Assembly (NCBI GenBank): GCA_036426205.1
Contig: WSYH01002425.1
Coordinates: 23,246 to 87,245, forward strand
Source: Ascaphus truei
Lineage: Eukaryota; Chordata; Amphibia; Anura; Ascaphidae
Direction of reading: 5' to 3'
DNA: 64,000 nt
The translations under genes were made by a program, and so were the position numbers. A model generated the notes under the pieces. The model worked only from the letters and a program-made list of their open reading frames with translations, made no database searches and was not told where the DNA came from. This document shows, piece after piece, positions 1 through 11,785 of this stretch (position 1 is the stretch's first letter; each line of letters starts with the position of its first letter).

Positions 1-1183
1 GTCCTGGGACCTCTTCTCTTTTCTCTGTATACACTCTCTCTAGGTGACCTAATAACATCTTTTGGGTTTTAATTATCACCTCTATGCTGACGACACACAA
101 ATATATTTCTCAACACAGACCTTACACCTGCTGTACAACCAAAGTTTCTGAATGTCTCTCTGCTATATCTTCCTGGATGGCCCCGCCGCCTTAAACTCAA
201 AATGGCAAAACGGAGATCCTCATACTTCCTCCCAAACCTGGCCCCACTACCTCCTTCCACATTACTGTTGGAACTACCATCATTCACCCAGTAGGCCCAA
301 GCACGCGTCTAGGGGTAACACTCGACTCCTCTCTCACATTCGCCCCTCACACTCAAAACATTCTAAACCTGTCGCTTTTTCCTCTGCAATATAACTAATG
401 TACGCCCTTTCCTCGTTGCTCGACTGCTAAAATCGACTCAGGCCCTCTTCTCTCCCGTCTTGATTACTGTAACCTCCTGCTGTCGCCTTCCTGCTCTCAC
501 TGTCTCCCCAAATCATCCTAAACGCTGCTGCCAGAATCACTCTACTCTTCCGAGATCTGTCTCAGCATCTCCCCTCATGAAATTCCTTCGGCTTCCGATC
601 AAATCCTGCATCTCACACCCATCTTCTCCTCACTTTTAAAGCTTTACACTCTTCTGCCTACTCCTTACATCTCAGCCCTAATTTCTCGTTATGCACCATC
701 CAGACTCTTGCGTTCTTCTCAAGGATGTCTTCTTTCTACCCTCTTTGTATCTAAAGCCCTCTCCCGCCTTAAACCCTTTTCACTGACTGCCCCACACCTC
801 TGGAATGCCCTTCCCCTCAGTACCCGACTAGAACCCCCTCTATCCACCTTTAAGACCCACCTTAAGACATACTTGCTTAAAGAAGCATATGAATAGCACT
901 GTGGCTATTTTGAACACATGATATATAAGCTTGGCCCCCTGCAGACGCACTTACCAGAACTCCCTCCTACTGTCTCTGTACGTTCTCCCTACCTACCAAT
1001 TAGACTGTAAGCTCCTCGGAGCAGGGACTCCTCTTCCTTAATGTCTAAAGTACTTATTCCCATGATCTGTTATTTATATTATCTGTTATTTATTTGATTA
1101 CCACATGTATTACTGCTGTGAAGCGCTATGTACATTAATGGCGCTATATAAATTAAGACATACAATACAATACAATACAACTA
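1..1183 (+). mobile_element. L2-like non-LTR retrotransposon (LINE), 3' part, decayed
   Basis: The window opens inside a reverse transcriptase. Positions 83-94 read Tyr-Ala-Asp-Asp, the RT catalytic box, followed by TQIYF as in L2/CR1-type LINEs. The frame is broken several times after that. At 708-896 an open stretch carries the typical L2 C-terminus (FSLTAPHLWNALPLS...LKTYLLKEAYE). A 3' tail follows, with a TGTAAGCTCCTCGGAGCAGG block, GCGCTATRTA motifs and a terminal (ATACA)n run at about 1160-1182. Three further copies of this tail occur in the window (10567, 34785 and 41248, all minus), which confirms a dispersed family. The coding part is dead. Confidence 0.9.
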
Positions 1184-1189
1184 AGATAT

Positions 1190-3270
1190 GTACTGTAATA
1201 TATTTCTAAATAATAGCTACGTGGTCAACGTCATGTGTAAATAATAAAAAAATGACAATATCACAGTGTATGCCTGAAATAGTTGAAGTTTTTATGTAGT
1301 TTTTGATGCTCAAGATCCTGCACTGGTCAAATTCTAGTATCAACAAAATATTTGTAATGTGAACCAAACAACATACTGGAGATAAACTGTTTCTTTTCTT
1401 TATTTCTTAGCATATACTTTTTGATTACATATCCAAATGTGTATTTGCTAAACCTTCTCTTGGTAGCATCATTTATACAGATTTCTGTACAGTAAAAAGA
1501 CTGCAGTAATAAATATATTTTATGGAGCTGAATTAAAGGATTTTCCTTTAGGGTGACATAAAACTACCACAAACTACTCAGGCATGTTGTTCTAAACCAT
1601 TTTAAAAGCTTATTAAAAGTCTTCCTGTAAATACAAGAAAATATTTATAAATGATAGTGGGTTTGATTTCTAGTCTAAACTGTTTGCAATATATGTAAAC
1701 AGTAAATACGATATTAAGTTATTTATGAGAACAGTGTGATGGCTTCACTGGACGCATTGCTGACCATGTGATAACTTTTTTCTTTTTCTTCAAACAGTGC
1801 AAATTTGTTCAGTGGATTGCACATTCTACTAATCCACAGAATGGATTCAATTTAAATGAGAAGAAAGGATGTGGTGGTGGTGGTCTCAAGCCTCCCTCCA
1901 TATAACTTAAGAATAGACACTTGTCCTCAAAGGAGCACACCTGAGGTTCCATGGGAGATATGCTAGTGACTATCCAAAATATATTTAAATGAGTCACATA
2001 CCACACAATCTAAAAGGCTGTCCATAACAACTATGTTAAGTTGACAAGCATAATGACTGGAATGCTGTACGATATCATACCCAACAGGACTAGAATCCAC
2101 AACCACTGCTTTTCTGAGCAGCAGCTTTAGCAGTGTGAGAACTAGGTGCAGGGTAGCATCTCCCTCTGTCACTGTCTATTAGTATGTCTCCAAAGGATAT
2201 CTATTTTTTTTACTTTGATAAGGATTGTAACCTTGGAAGGACTTCAAGCAAAGTGTTCTGCCATAAGGCACCTTTGGTGCTGAAATACATTACAGCCTAT
2301 TCAAATAAATCCTGTAAGGTGTATTCCCGTGCCAGAAGCTGTCTCATGGCAGAAGCTTATAGCTATAATGTCCTATCTCACAATGTGTAAAGGTATGAGC
2401 ACTCAGAGAGAAGTAGAGCTTAAATGTATGCTATGACAGTGGTTCCATCTGTCAGCTAGTTAAGGTCACGCTGGTAAAGCTGATGTTCTGAATAAGAGCT
2501 GTTGTGTTGGTTCTGATTCTGTCCAGTCAGATGCTATACAGCATTCCTAAGGGGCTTTAGACTTGTCAGCTCTGTAACAGCCAATCCAATTGTGTCCTGT
2601 GGTTTGGTTGCGGGAAGCCAATGGAATTCCTTCCTGTGGTTTGTAGCATTTTATTCATTTGTATTTCAATTCAGTACGTATGTGTCTGGCAGATGGCACA
2701 GTGAATATTTTTGACCCTGTCTCCATATGGCTATTGAATGACTGAAGTACTTAACAGTACAAATAATGTTTTATACCAAATTTTTTGTCATGTTATTTGT
2801 CTGCAGTCACTGTTAAATCATGCAATTCTCTTAAGGGAATTAAAAATCTGTTACACAGTAGCCACCTTTGCACATATCCGTCATGTAATACCACTGTCAC
2901 TGGCAGCATACTAACGTTTTGAGCTCTACTTCTCACTGGGTGATTATATCCTTCAGCTCCCTCCCCCTGGCTTCCTTTAAAATAAACCACTTCTATTTTC
3001 TGATTTGCAGTTTAATGTTCCTAGTGGAGCACACATGAGATAACTGTAATATACGCTAAAAGCTAGATTAGCTATATTTGTTAGGAGGGATCAACTCAAA
3101 AGTATGATATGACAGTGATCCTATAGAGCAGCTGGTTTAGCTCACACTGCTAATATAGTTTGTACTGACATCTGTACACCATTCCAATCACTAGGTACCT
3201 TAGGCTTTTCAATTCAGTATAGCTGTTATCAATAGCCTTTAATGAATTTTGGAGGGAGTGTTGAAAGGAT
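1190..3270. other. AT-rich DNA without recognisable genes
   Basis: No long or conserved reading frame, RNA gene or repeat terminus was recognised. Open stretches are 60-75 codons with no domain resemblance. Two loosely similar blocks near 2400-2490 and 3090-3150 (ATGACAGTG...CAGCTGGTT type) may be an old duplication. Confidence 0.6.
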
Positions 3271-3278
3271 ATACAGGA

Positions 3279-3303
3279 TAGACAGACAGACAGACAGACA
3301 GAC

Positions 3304-3343
<40 letters not shown>
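3279..3343. repeat. (GACA)n-(GATA)n microsatellite
   Basis: About six GACA units run directly into about ten GATA units. A compound tetranucleotide repeat of the GATA/GACA class common in vertebrate genomes. Confidence 0.95.
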
Positions 3344-3435
3344 GTAGAGGTAACAGTACCGTGTTAACCAAGCTTTAATAATCAAAAATGAATGAATAGA
3401 CAATACCGTTCTGAGATGCACCAGATGTCCTGTCA

Positions 3436-4311
3436 ATTCACAGTAGAGACACAGACCCTCATCCTCTGGCATTGTCTCTCTGAAGATGAGAGTTGGTGAC
3501 TACCCAACTGCATTGGTTCCGGAGCCTCAAGAGCTGGGAAAGCGGTAGGAGAAGAACTGCGGCTGGGAGTAATAGAAGTGAAAGTCCATGGACGGTGGCT
3601 TTCAACTCGCCTTTCTCGGAGGAGTTGATCTACCCTGATACATATGGCTAAAAGATCCTCAAACGCACGGGGTCTTTCCTGAGCGACTAGCTAATTTTTC
3701 AGAGTCTCGGAGAGCTCTTGCCAGAAGGTCGCCGATAAGGCCTTATCGTTCCAACCCATCTCTGAGGCGATGGTTCGAAATTCCAGGGCGGATATTGCAA
3801 CCGATCTGCGACCCAGAGAAATGTGAAACAAGGAAGAAGCAGCGGTAACCCTACGGCCAGGGGTGTCAAAAACTTGTTTGAACTCTCTTTTAAAACTTGC
3901 GAAGTTTTGGGTAAGTTCCGGACTCAGCTTCCAGATGGGAGAAGCCCATGCCAATGCGTCGCCGGTCAGTAATGCGATAATGTACGCCACCTTAGTCCTG
4001 TCAGAGGAGAAGCAAGAAGGGGTTAGCTTGAACTGAATGTCACATTGGTTGAGGAAACCTCTGCAGCCATGGGGTTCACCCACATATCGATTGGGAGTGG
4101 GAAGACGCAGTTCCAGAGGTAAATTGACCTCAATGGAGGAAGCAGACAAGGTAGCAGGTCTAAGTATTCTGGACTGGGATTGATAAAGCGAGTCTGTGGC
4201 TATCCTTTGAGTCAGGGACGCAATTTGTTTGTACAAATATTGAAAGTGTTCAGAGATAGAAGACAGGGCTTGACCCACCTCAGGGGGGTCTATGTATGTT
4301 GGGCTCAGCAT
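3436..4311 (-). pseudogene. Ty3/gypsy (sushi-type) gag, broken
   Basis: The open frame 4311-3691 encodes 206 residues starting MLSPTYIDPPEVGQ. It contains the capsid-like block LPTPNRYVGEP..CRGFLNQCDIQFKL, the LLTGDALAWASPIW motif and the F..FKREF..VFD.P motif of sushi-type Ty3/gypsy Gag, the group from which mammalian PEG10 and RTL1 derive. The frame stops at 3691. Homology continues out of frame to a zinc-knuckle-like segment near 3430-3480 (CLYCELTGH), where the last cysteine of CCHC is missing. A plus-strand relative lies at 55173. No protease or RT follows, so this copy is truncated at its 3' side near 3430. Confidence 0.85.
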
Positions 4312-5756
4312 ACTGTAATGCTTGCGCTACCCACAAACAAGACATGACCCCGGAACTGAGGTGGGAATGTATGAAACCACGCATCGACAGCAAAGGAGGC
4401 ATGCCTGGAAGGCGGATTGTCAGCATAGCCAGGTCTGGGTAGGAGAGAGTGGGTTAGTCCATATACTCATCGGGGTCTTGGGTTATTGAAAGCAGCATAG
4501 TCAAAGTCCGTTAAGCCATGGTCTGGGATTGGAGAGTTGAGAGTTGTCAAAGTCTGCGTAGCCGTGATTTTGGGTTGGAGAGGTAAACTTAGTCGAGGGT
4601 AAGCCGAGGTCGATATCCAGAGAGGTTTCACTAACAAGCCGGGTCAGTACTCAAGGAGACAAACTGCAAGACAAGACTTAAACAGGAGCATGGCACAACA
4701 GATCTGTGAGGCACACAAGGCTACATGAGATTATTCTGAGCGATGCTAGAGAGTGCGAGCAAGGTATAAGAAGGGAGAAGCAGCCAATAGGACAGGGGGC
4801 GGAGCGGATGCGCGACCCAAGCGGAAGCCGTGATAGGCACAGGAGACAAGTGGCAATCAGGTTACTTGCCACGCACCTGGGGAGCAGTGCATGTCGTCAC
4901 GTGAGCGCGCCGCTGACTCGTGATGCGCGGTGCGTCCGGGAGGGAGGAGCCAAGCTCTGAGGCAACTCTAGAAGGGCTGCGCGTATGCGCACACTCTGTA
5001 AACAGAGCGGGGTGAGCGCACGCACTGGTGCCAAGACGGAGGGCTGATTAGCAGCAGGTTAGGAGGGACCACGTCGCAAATGACGTGTTCCTCGATTCCT
5101 TACACCGAGATCGGGATTGGAGAGGTATGGATCATTGCAGGTACTTTAGCCATGGTTGGGATTGGAAAGGTGCAGGTCATCGTGGGTAAGTCAGGGTCAG
5201 GAGTGGAGAGGCACGGATCGTCGTTGGTAAGCTGGGTCAGGAGCAGAGAAGTGCGGAATCCAAAAACAAGCAAGGTCAGGCAACACAGGACAAGAGAGGC
5301 AAAGCTCAGACAGGGGGCAAGTCTGCAGTGAACACAGCACACATAAATAAGGTTATGCTCAGCCAATGAGACAGAGGGCAGGCTAAGCATATAAGGCAGA
5401 ATAGTCCAATGAGCTGAGAGCATACTCAGGAGTATGCCTAGCTGTGGTTGGCTGAGAGAGACAGCACAGGTGTATCCATTTAGACAGAGGAACGGAGGAG
5501 ACTCTGCACGCGTGTGCGGGTGCCACGCACAGCGGGTGCACGCTGTGGGATGAGGAAGCGACCGCGCAAGCGAATCCCGGAGGCGGGGCCAGCAGGAACA
5601 GCACTTTGTGCCGAGTGCGGTCCACGTGCCCCTCTAGAAGGAACGCTGGCATTCGCCGGTCCACGAGATGCGCCGCACGAGGCAGGACACCCTATCGCGG
5701 GTCTAGATAGGCTGGGAGCGTTCTGAGGGGGGCGCGAATGACGGATCCTTACACTC
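4312..5756 (-). mobile_element. LTR/leader region of the minus-strand gypsy copy, with two LTR-like starts
   Basis: Just upstream of the gag ATG the minus strand has a leader (GCGCAAGCATTACAG) matching the leader before the plus-strand gag at 55173. Two LTR-like 5' ends beginning TGTAAGGA are seen on the minus strand, near 5756 (TGTAAGGATCCGTC) and near 5105 (TGTAAGGAATCGAGG). The plus copy at 54048 begins TGTAAGGATTCACG. The two stretches share CTCCAATCCC and CCATGGCT blocks, suggesting LTRs in tandem. LTR 3' boundaries could not be fixed by eye. Confidence 0.6.
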
Positions 5757-6085
5757 ATGCAGTAAGCAGTGATAAGCCGCTTATTGCCAAAAAAGCCTAC
5801 CGCGATTCAGTAAGCCCCAATAAGCTGGTGATAAGAGCAAACATCGCTGTTTTTTTTCCCTAGAAAAAAAAAATCAGCAGACGCACGGCGATAAGCCCCT
5901 TTTCAGCACTGATCGCCATTTTTTCAAACACGTTGTTCAATTCTATAATCACCGATCAGCTTATTGCGGCTGATCACCACTTCAGAATTGAAATTTCTTC
6001 TTCAAATCGTCCCGCCAGAAAAAAATTGGCAAGAAGGTGGGATGAAGCTGCCAATGAGCAGAAGAGACAGCACTTAGAAAGTAAA

Positions 6086-6200
6086 ATGCATGTTTCCTGC
6101 ATCGGATTGTTGCCGGGAGACTCCAGAGCTGATATCCATTAATATCAGTACCGGAGACCCCAGGCATGAATCCAATGCATGAAAAATGCATTTAGAGGCA
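6086..6200. repeat. Imperfect hairpin repeat
   Basis: The arms ATGCATGTTTCCTGCATCGGATT and its partner ending in AATCCAATGCATGAAAAATGCAT, with CGGGAGACTCC/GGAGACCCC inside, fold back on each other around GATATCC..AATATC. Looks like a small palindromic MITE. A related hairpin lies at 42909-42975. Confidence 0.5.
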
Positions 6201-6462
6201 ACTTTATTTACCTTTATCGGCTAACCGTTAAAGCAATGAAGGGGTTAACTACCAGTGCCATGCTTATTGTGCGTAGCGTGGGTTGGTGAAGGTGTTATTT
6301 GGCACTTGGTGGGTGTTTAGGCCTTGCAGGGGAGTTGCGGGTGGACTTAACCCCTTTATTACCTTAGCGGTTAATATCGCTAAGGTAATGACGGGGTTAA
6401 CCCCTACCGCTACCCAACCAGTAGGCCTAAACACCCATCTTTGGGGATAATACCCCCTTTAC
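6198..6462. repeat. Foldback repeat (family D), first copy
   Basis: The core ACCTTAGCGGTTAAT/ATCGCTAAGGTAAT is a near-perfect hairpin flanked by ACTTAACCCC and GGGGTTAACCCC. Outer arms GGTGGGTGTTTAGGCCT and AGTAGGCCTAAACACCC pair over about 160 bp. A second copy with the same GGGGTTAACCCCTTAATTAC core is at 47120-47180. Confidence 0.65.
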
Positions 6463-7265
6463 CCACAACCGCTACACACAACAGCCCTACTACCCACCTC
6501 CTAGGCCCCCAAAAAAACATTACAATATCTAATAAAAACAAATACAAAACCCACCCAACCCCTGAGACCCCACATACTGTAAAACCAATATTTATTTTTT
6601 ACACACACGATTAATACCCCAGGCTGGCGTGTGTCCCCGGGTGGTCCCGACGGGTATCTGCAGGCCGCCACATAGAACTCCAGGGGCTCCACCTAAGCCA
6701 ATGGAAGCTGCTAAAAAAAAAATATTACTTCATATATAGAATGGGGAAGTTTCCAAAAAATTGGCTTGCAATCGACAGTTGCTTTAAGGGTCTCTCAGGA
6801 ATATATCACTAACCATGCTACTGTACTGTATATGATTATCTGAAACACTTTGTAGCATACTGCACCTTAGACATGGTTAGAGCAGTATTCCTCTGGTTCT
6901 GAATTAGGCAATATATTACAAAATAATGTATGTGGACACTGCTTCCTCTGGAGAACCCCCTGGAATCAGAGCTCAGCACCCCTTGTTGCCCGTTGAATTA
7001 CCAGACAAATGGAACTGGTCTGTGTGAACTTTTTCTCTCTCTCATTGTTCTTTGTATTGATTCCCCAACATTGCTGGTAAATATGACAGCGTTCAACTCA
7101 TCTTTACAATTTTCCGTGCTTAAATTGTACTTTTTAAAAAAAGGTATAAAAGATGCTCAAGCTTAACTCAAAAATACACAATTTTGAATTTAAATAATTA
7201 ACTTACAGAATGTACAAAACATAACTTTAGGCTGACACATATTACAGACGTTAGGTTTGGATATA
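6463..7265. other. Intergenic stretch
   Basis: The first part (to about 6720) looks like repeat related to the preceding foldback element. 6720-7265 is AT-rich with no supported feature. Three TACTGTA heptamers occur here (6575, 6819, 6824). Confidence 0.4.
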
Positions 7266-7625
7266 CAGTACCGACACACTTTATTGAAGTGTGGTCGGTA
7301 CCGCAAGCCGGGAAATCTCCCGGCTTGCTAGTGGCCGCCCCTCGGCGTGCCGCGCGTCATAGACGCGCGGTCACGCGTCATCGGGAGCGTGCGCCCCCTG
7401 CACGCGTGTCCAGGGGCTCCCCGAGGGAGCCCTGGTGTCCCGCGATCGCGGGACAGCGGCAGGGGGTTCCGGGGGACCCGGCGGACCCGGCAGCGGTAGG
7501 GAGAGCGCCCCGATCGGAGGGCGCTCTTCCGCTGCTTCGGCGCGCGCCCGTCACACTCGGGCGCGCGCCAGGCTACTGCTGCGGCACAGAACGGGCAAAT
7601 GCTCGAATAAACTGTGCCGCAGCAG
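7266..7625. mobile_element. GC-rich TA-flanked MITE, family B copy 1
   Basis: A 360-bp, very GC-rich block. It starts TA|CAGTACCGACACACTTTATT and ends ..GCTCGAATAAACTGTGCCGCAGCAG|TA. A copy of the same length and almost identical sequence lies at 39918-40277, also bounded by TA. The interior is a chain of short perfect palindromes (AGCCGGGAAATCTCCCGGCT, CCCGCGATCGCGGG, AGAGCGCCCCGATCGGAGGGCGCTCT). The right end, read inward, resembles one end of MITE family A. The 100+ codon frames inside are by-products of GC richness. TA duplication suggests Tc1/mariner-type mobilisation (inference). Confidence 0.85.
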
Positions 7626-7649
7626 TACTGTTCCCTTATCTTAATAACC

Positions 7650-9996
7650 ATTTAACCTGTTTCTTTTCGCCCTCTGTTTACCTCATCTATGACCTTGTAC
7701 AATTTGCCGCAAGAGACTCCAGGATGTGTGTGCGAAAAGCCTGATATACTTGTTTTTGTTTCACTCTGTGGTAGTGAGTCAATAAAGGGTTCCCATTTTG
7801 TAAAAAAAAAAATCTCAGTTATGTGTTCCTTATTGGTCTTTGTTTCCATTTTATCTAAGTTCATTAGCTGAGTGAGTTATGTTTTAACCGTTTCCAAGTT
7901 TGAAGGGGCATACGTCACCCATTGCACCATTATTGACTTTCTAGCTGCCGTGAGTATAATTTCAGCAATACTTGGGATTCCTGAGTCCCTATTAACTTCA
8001 TTCTACCGCTCCACGTTCTCACATAAAACTGATAGAAGTTCCTTCACAGTTACCACTTTTGTCATGTATATTAATTAGAACCTGGTCCCAAAAATCAGAT
8101 ATACATGGGCATTCTAATAGGCAGTGTTTTATATCCGCTTTAATAAGCAGACATTTTGGGCATTTATTTTTGTATTTTCTATCTATTTATATGCTCTATA
8201 ATATAATATAATATGCTCTATGTAGTAATTTAAATTGTAATACAATCCATGTCTCTGATACTATTATATTCCTGGTTTTACCCAATCCTATTCCTCCAAA
8301 CCCCAAGGTAGCGATGTTGAAAGCCATGAAAAGAAAAACATTACATAGTGCAATAATGCTACAGCAGTGAAAGTGAAAAATAAATAAAAAGGACTCCAAA
8401 ATTCCTACTCACAATTGAGTAGCAGTATTGTAGCAAAAATCCAAACAGTGGCAATGATGTCACTGGGTGGAAGGTGTTGTAGATTCAGCAAATCTCGGAG
8501 AGAGATACAAAAGCCATAGTGCAGACCACACAAACATTTATAAAACCACAAATTCACAAATAAAGGCTTACAGTATAACAGTGAATCAGGGGCACAGTAG
8601 GTATATGGTGTTGTTTATGCCAAGTCACGATCTCACCACTCCACCGCTCAACCGCTGCGTCTCTGATTACTTCCGCATCTGCTTGGTTCCTATGACGTCA
8701 CGTCAGGTGGCATGGATTCACCCGCTGGAGCCGTCAGGGGATACCTTAGGGATGCCTCTCTTCCAGGATCATGCCGCAAGCCACGCTCTACGCGTTTCGC
8801 CGTACGTAAATAATGGCTATCCAATTCTACCAGCAAAGAGTCAATTTCTGTTATTTCTGGGGTGTCCTTGTTCCACTTGGCTGCACTTTTTGCAATTACT
8901 TGCTATGGTCTTTATCTCTGATCCAATCATATAATTCAGATCAAATATGTAATATTATTTTCAGTCCTAAAGTAGCTGCCAAACATGTTGTTTTCTAATA
9001 TGTCTTTCTTATAGTTCTCTAGACTCTTACAGTAATGTATGATCAGCATGTAGAGGAAGTAGTGAGATTGTTGGAATGTTTTCTTAACTCTGAGCTCTTC
9101 AAATTACATAAAGCGTTCCCGTTCTGTATCAACCAGCTGCCCTATATTTTTATTCCCTTGGTTTCCCATGTTTCAAACATATTTTGAGATCTAACTGGTT
9201 CAAATTTCATGTTACCTCATATAGGTAGACATTTGGATATTTTGTAGGACATGCCACACTTTCTCAGTCTTCCATGTGGTCCATGTATCTTTTATCAGTG
9301 TATTGCCTCTAATAAGTAAAGGTATATTTCCCCAAGTCATGTGTAGGAACTCTTTCAGCATCATTGGGAGCGCCATTTGTTCCTCGACTTTCGTACAGGA
9401 ATATATTTCTTGTCCAATAGCCAGTCTCCCATATACCTAGCTATGCCTGCCAAATTTGACTTTCTAATGTTGGGTAAACTTACTCAACCAAGTTCCTTTG
9501 GGAGAAATAGTTTGTACATTACAATTCTATTTCTGCCTTTGTTCCAAATAAACTTATTTATTGCACTATTATGCAATGTTATGTCTGCATAGCGAACCAG
9601 GATAGGCAGCATTTGCAATGGGTACAGTATGTACAGTAATCCTAGCAAAGCTGATCATCTTAACAAATTGGCATCTAAGTTCAGTGGGAGGCCTTGCCAG
9701 CTTACTAGCTCTTTAATCACTTTGGTTAAGATTAATTTAAAATTGCTTGCGAACAATTTTTCTAGTTCAGTGTCAAAATTAACCCGCAAGTATTTGACTG
9801 ACTGTTTTGTAATTTTAAAGGGGAGGTCTTCCTCCCACCTAACATTATTGTTGTGAGGCAGCACTAGAATCTTAGTTTTGGATCATTAACCATAAACCCC
9901 ATACATTTTCTATATTCGTTAAGTGTCTCATATTTTTTAACTGCTGTTTCCGAATGAGAGACAAACATCAGAAGGTCATCCGTAAAAAGAGCACAC
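7650..9996 (-). pseudogene. L1/Tx1-type LINE ORF2, C-terminal two thirds, decayed
   Basis: Read on the minus strand, the RT active site appears near 9970 as F-T-D-D-L-L-M-F. Next come WEEDLPFKITKQSVKYL and LVSWQGLPLNLDA (9864-9655), then PLQMLPILV...FIWNKGRNRI...LPKELG (about 9610-9480), the motif order of L1-clade ORF2 downstream of the catalytic box. Further down are LQFKLLHRAYY (about 8200), a Cys-rich CPKCLL...ECP..DFW segment (8080-8180) and a C-terminal TKWEPFIDSLP (about 7760). Multiple stops and shifts make it dead. A PLE-like terminal-repeat fragment interrupts it at about 8312-8812. Confidence 0.85.
8312..8812 (-). mobile_element. PLE terminal-repeat-like fragment inside the L1 copy
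   Basis: L1 homology stops near 8310 and resumes near 8815. The intervening 0.5 kb has a promoter-like GC-rich half (8640-8800). At its right edge, on the minus strand, is CGTACGGCGAAACGCGTAGAG, the stem II/GAAA/CGCGT part of the hammerhead-like motif seen in other PLE terminal repeats here. No target duplication was found. Confidence 0.5.
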
Positions 9997-10009
9997 CACT
10001 TCCTGTAGA

Positions 10010-10433
10010 TATATGAGGCAGACCAGTGCTTTTCATAATTCGAAGGGAACCCGAGAATTTAAAATCTTCCATTTCATTAATTGCAAGTCCAGGAATATTA
10101 TTTACCATCTTAGCTGTCCCTGTGGTTTGATTTACATTGGTATGACCACCAGGGAATTTCGTGTTAGAGTTCTTGAGCATACACGGAATATTAAAAATGC
10201 AACTAAAGATCTGGCATCTTTTAAACAAATGTGTGGCAAGACCCTTCCGTGATATGCACAGCTCTGACCCCTCCCCCCTGGTGGCTTTTGCCATTGATAA
10301 AATTAACATAGGCATTAGAGGTGGCAATTTAGAGCAACTCCTCCTTAGGAAAGAATGTAGATGGATAGTACAGCTGGGAATTATGATCCCAGCTGGACTT
10401 AATGACTATCTTAGTTTTGCAATGTTTCTCTGA
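10010..10433 (+). pseudogene. PLE GIY-YIG endonuclease domain, fragment
   Basis: The frame 10013-10252 encodes IIYHLSCPCGLIYIGMTTRE followed by FRVRVLEH, the GIY-YIG core with the CPC element typical of Penelope-like endonucleases. The continuation lies in the +1 frame (10240-10433): RGGNLEQLLLRKECRWI...PAGLNDYLSF..FL, the normal PLE C-terminus. One frameshift near 10250 separates them. The RT part is absent. The domain would nick target DNA for PLE insertion. This copy cannot encode it intact. Confidence 0.88.
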
Positions 10434-10566
10434 CTCTGCACATGCTCTCTTTTGATCATCTTTGTTTCCTGTATACCTTTTGTCTCTTACTGTATGTGTA
10501 TACTTGTCCCTCATTAATTGGACTATACCTGAGACTTTTATATCTACTATAACATTTTTTCTTTTG

Positions 10567-11082
10567 TTAATATTGTATTGTATTGTATGTCTTTATTTAC
10601 ATAGCGCCATTAATGTACATAGCGCGTCACAGTAGTAATACATGTGGTAATCAAATAAATAACAGATAATATAAATAACAGATCATGGGAATAAGTGCTT
10701 ATAAACGTAACGTAACATTAAGGAAGAGGAGTCCCTGCCCCGAGGAGCTTGCAATCTAATTGGTAGGTAGGGAGAACGTACAGAGACAGTAGGAGGGAGT
10801 TCTGGTAAGTGCGTCTGCAGGGGGCCAAGCTTTATGTATCATGTGTTCAGAATATTCACAGTGCTATTCATATGCTTCTTTAAGCAGATGTGTCTTAAGG
10901 TGGGTCTTAAAGATGGATAGAGAGGGTGCTAGTCGGGTACTGAGGGGAAGGGCATTCCAGAGGTGTGGGGCAGTCAGTGAAAAAGGTTTAAGGCGGGAGA
11001 GGGCTTTAGATACAAAGTGGGTAGAAAGAAGACATCCTTGAGCAGAACGCAAGAGTCGGGATGGTGCATAGCGAGAAATAAT
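10567..11082 (-). mobile_element. L2-like LINE 3' end, inserted copy
   Basis: Read on the minus strand it carries RYAPSRLLRSAQG..., FSLTAPHLWNALPLS and LKTHLLKEAYE, then the tail ending in (CAATA)n. Strongly similar to 1-1183. Possible AATATT target duplication (10560 region and 11080 region) is short and uncertain. Confidence 0.88.
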
Positions 11083-11098
11083 ATTCAGTTTTATCTTA

Positions 11099-11495
11099 CT
11101 GCACCGACACACTTTATTCGAGCAAATACCCAGTATGTACCTGGCAGATACCTGGAATGCGCCGCTCCTCACCTCTGACAAGCCCCGTTGCGTTTGCCTT
11201 CCCAGCCTGGGTTCATGCCTGGCTGACGGGCGGCTGATCTGTTAAATGATAATGATTAGGATTTAATAGGCTGCAATGCTTCGTGTGTCTACCAGATGGC
11301 ATAAATTCATGAATTGTAATGCAGTATATATATATATACTGTGCAGTATTGCAGCCAGCGGGAATAAAATGCTTCAATCCCTGCCTGGAAAATACCTCAA
11401 TGCACTCGGGCAGAAAACAGTCACAAACCTCAATACACCCGGGTATACCCGAATTCGTGGGACTAGCCGAGCTCGAATAAAGTGTGTCGCCAGTG
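11099..11495. mobile_element. TA-flanked MITE, family A copy 1
   Basis: 397 bp. Ends are TA|CTGCACCGACACACTTTATT and AAGTGTGTCGCCAGTG|TA, forming imperfect terminal inverted repeats around TTTATTCGAGC. Other copies: 28976-29357, 45999-46373, 60942-60986 (partial) and 63903-64000 (cut by the window). Contains a short (TA)n with TATACTGTGC. No coding capacity. TA duplication is proven by the empty site available for copy 2. Confidence 0.92.
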
Positions 11496-11756
11496 TATTG
11501 TCCATATCTTTTATCGCCTTGCACATTATTTAGTATTTGTGTTTTTATCTTTATCTTCACCCTTACACTATATTCATATTTCTTTGTTATTTTATTTTAA
11601 ACCACTATGTGACGTATATTCATGTGTGTCTCTTTCAGTTATAGTGCCATTTAATTCATCTCGCCTAACCCCCGCAACAGATGATGTGCCTCTATTACAG
11701 CATTGCTGATTGGTTGCCGAGCGCTCATGGACGCATCAGACCTACGCTCCCGGAAA

Positions 11757-11785
11757 AAAGAAGCCTCACGGCGAAACGGCCATCG
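11757..11785 (+). ncRNA. Hammerhead-like ribozyme motif, decayed
   Basis: GAAGCC-TCAC-GGCGAAACG shows stem II (GCC/GGC) and the conserved GAAA of a hammerhead core. The upstream CUGANGA box is not intact (GGAAAAAAGA). Position in a PLE terminal repeat fits the known association of PLEs with hammerhead motifs. Confidence 0.4.

Noticed and set aside
3285..3342. CRISPR-like or protein-coding repeat array
   Set aside because: A plain tetranucleotide microsatellite with no spacers.
3691..4311. Domesticated gag gene (PEG10/RTL1-like)
   Set aside because: The frame is truncated, the zinc knuckle lacks a cysteine, and LTR-like sequence lies directly upstream. A decaying retrotransposon is the simpler reading.
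7289..7744. A 151-codon ORF (and opposite-strand frames), repeated at 39941-40294
   Set aside because: It lies in the GC-rich MITE family B. It repeats because the element repeats, and all frames are open owing to low stop-codon density in GC-rich palindromes.
9028..9034. TACAGTA in the L1 copy as a frameshifting excision footprint
   Set aside because: The frame is open on both sides with the heptamer in place, and removing 5 bp would break it. It does not support the footprint idea at this site.
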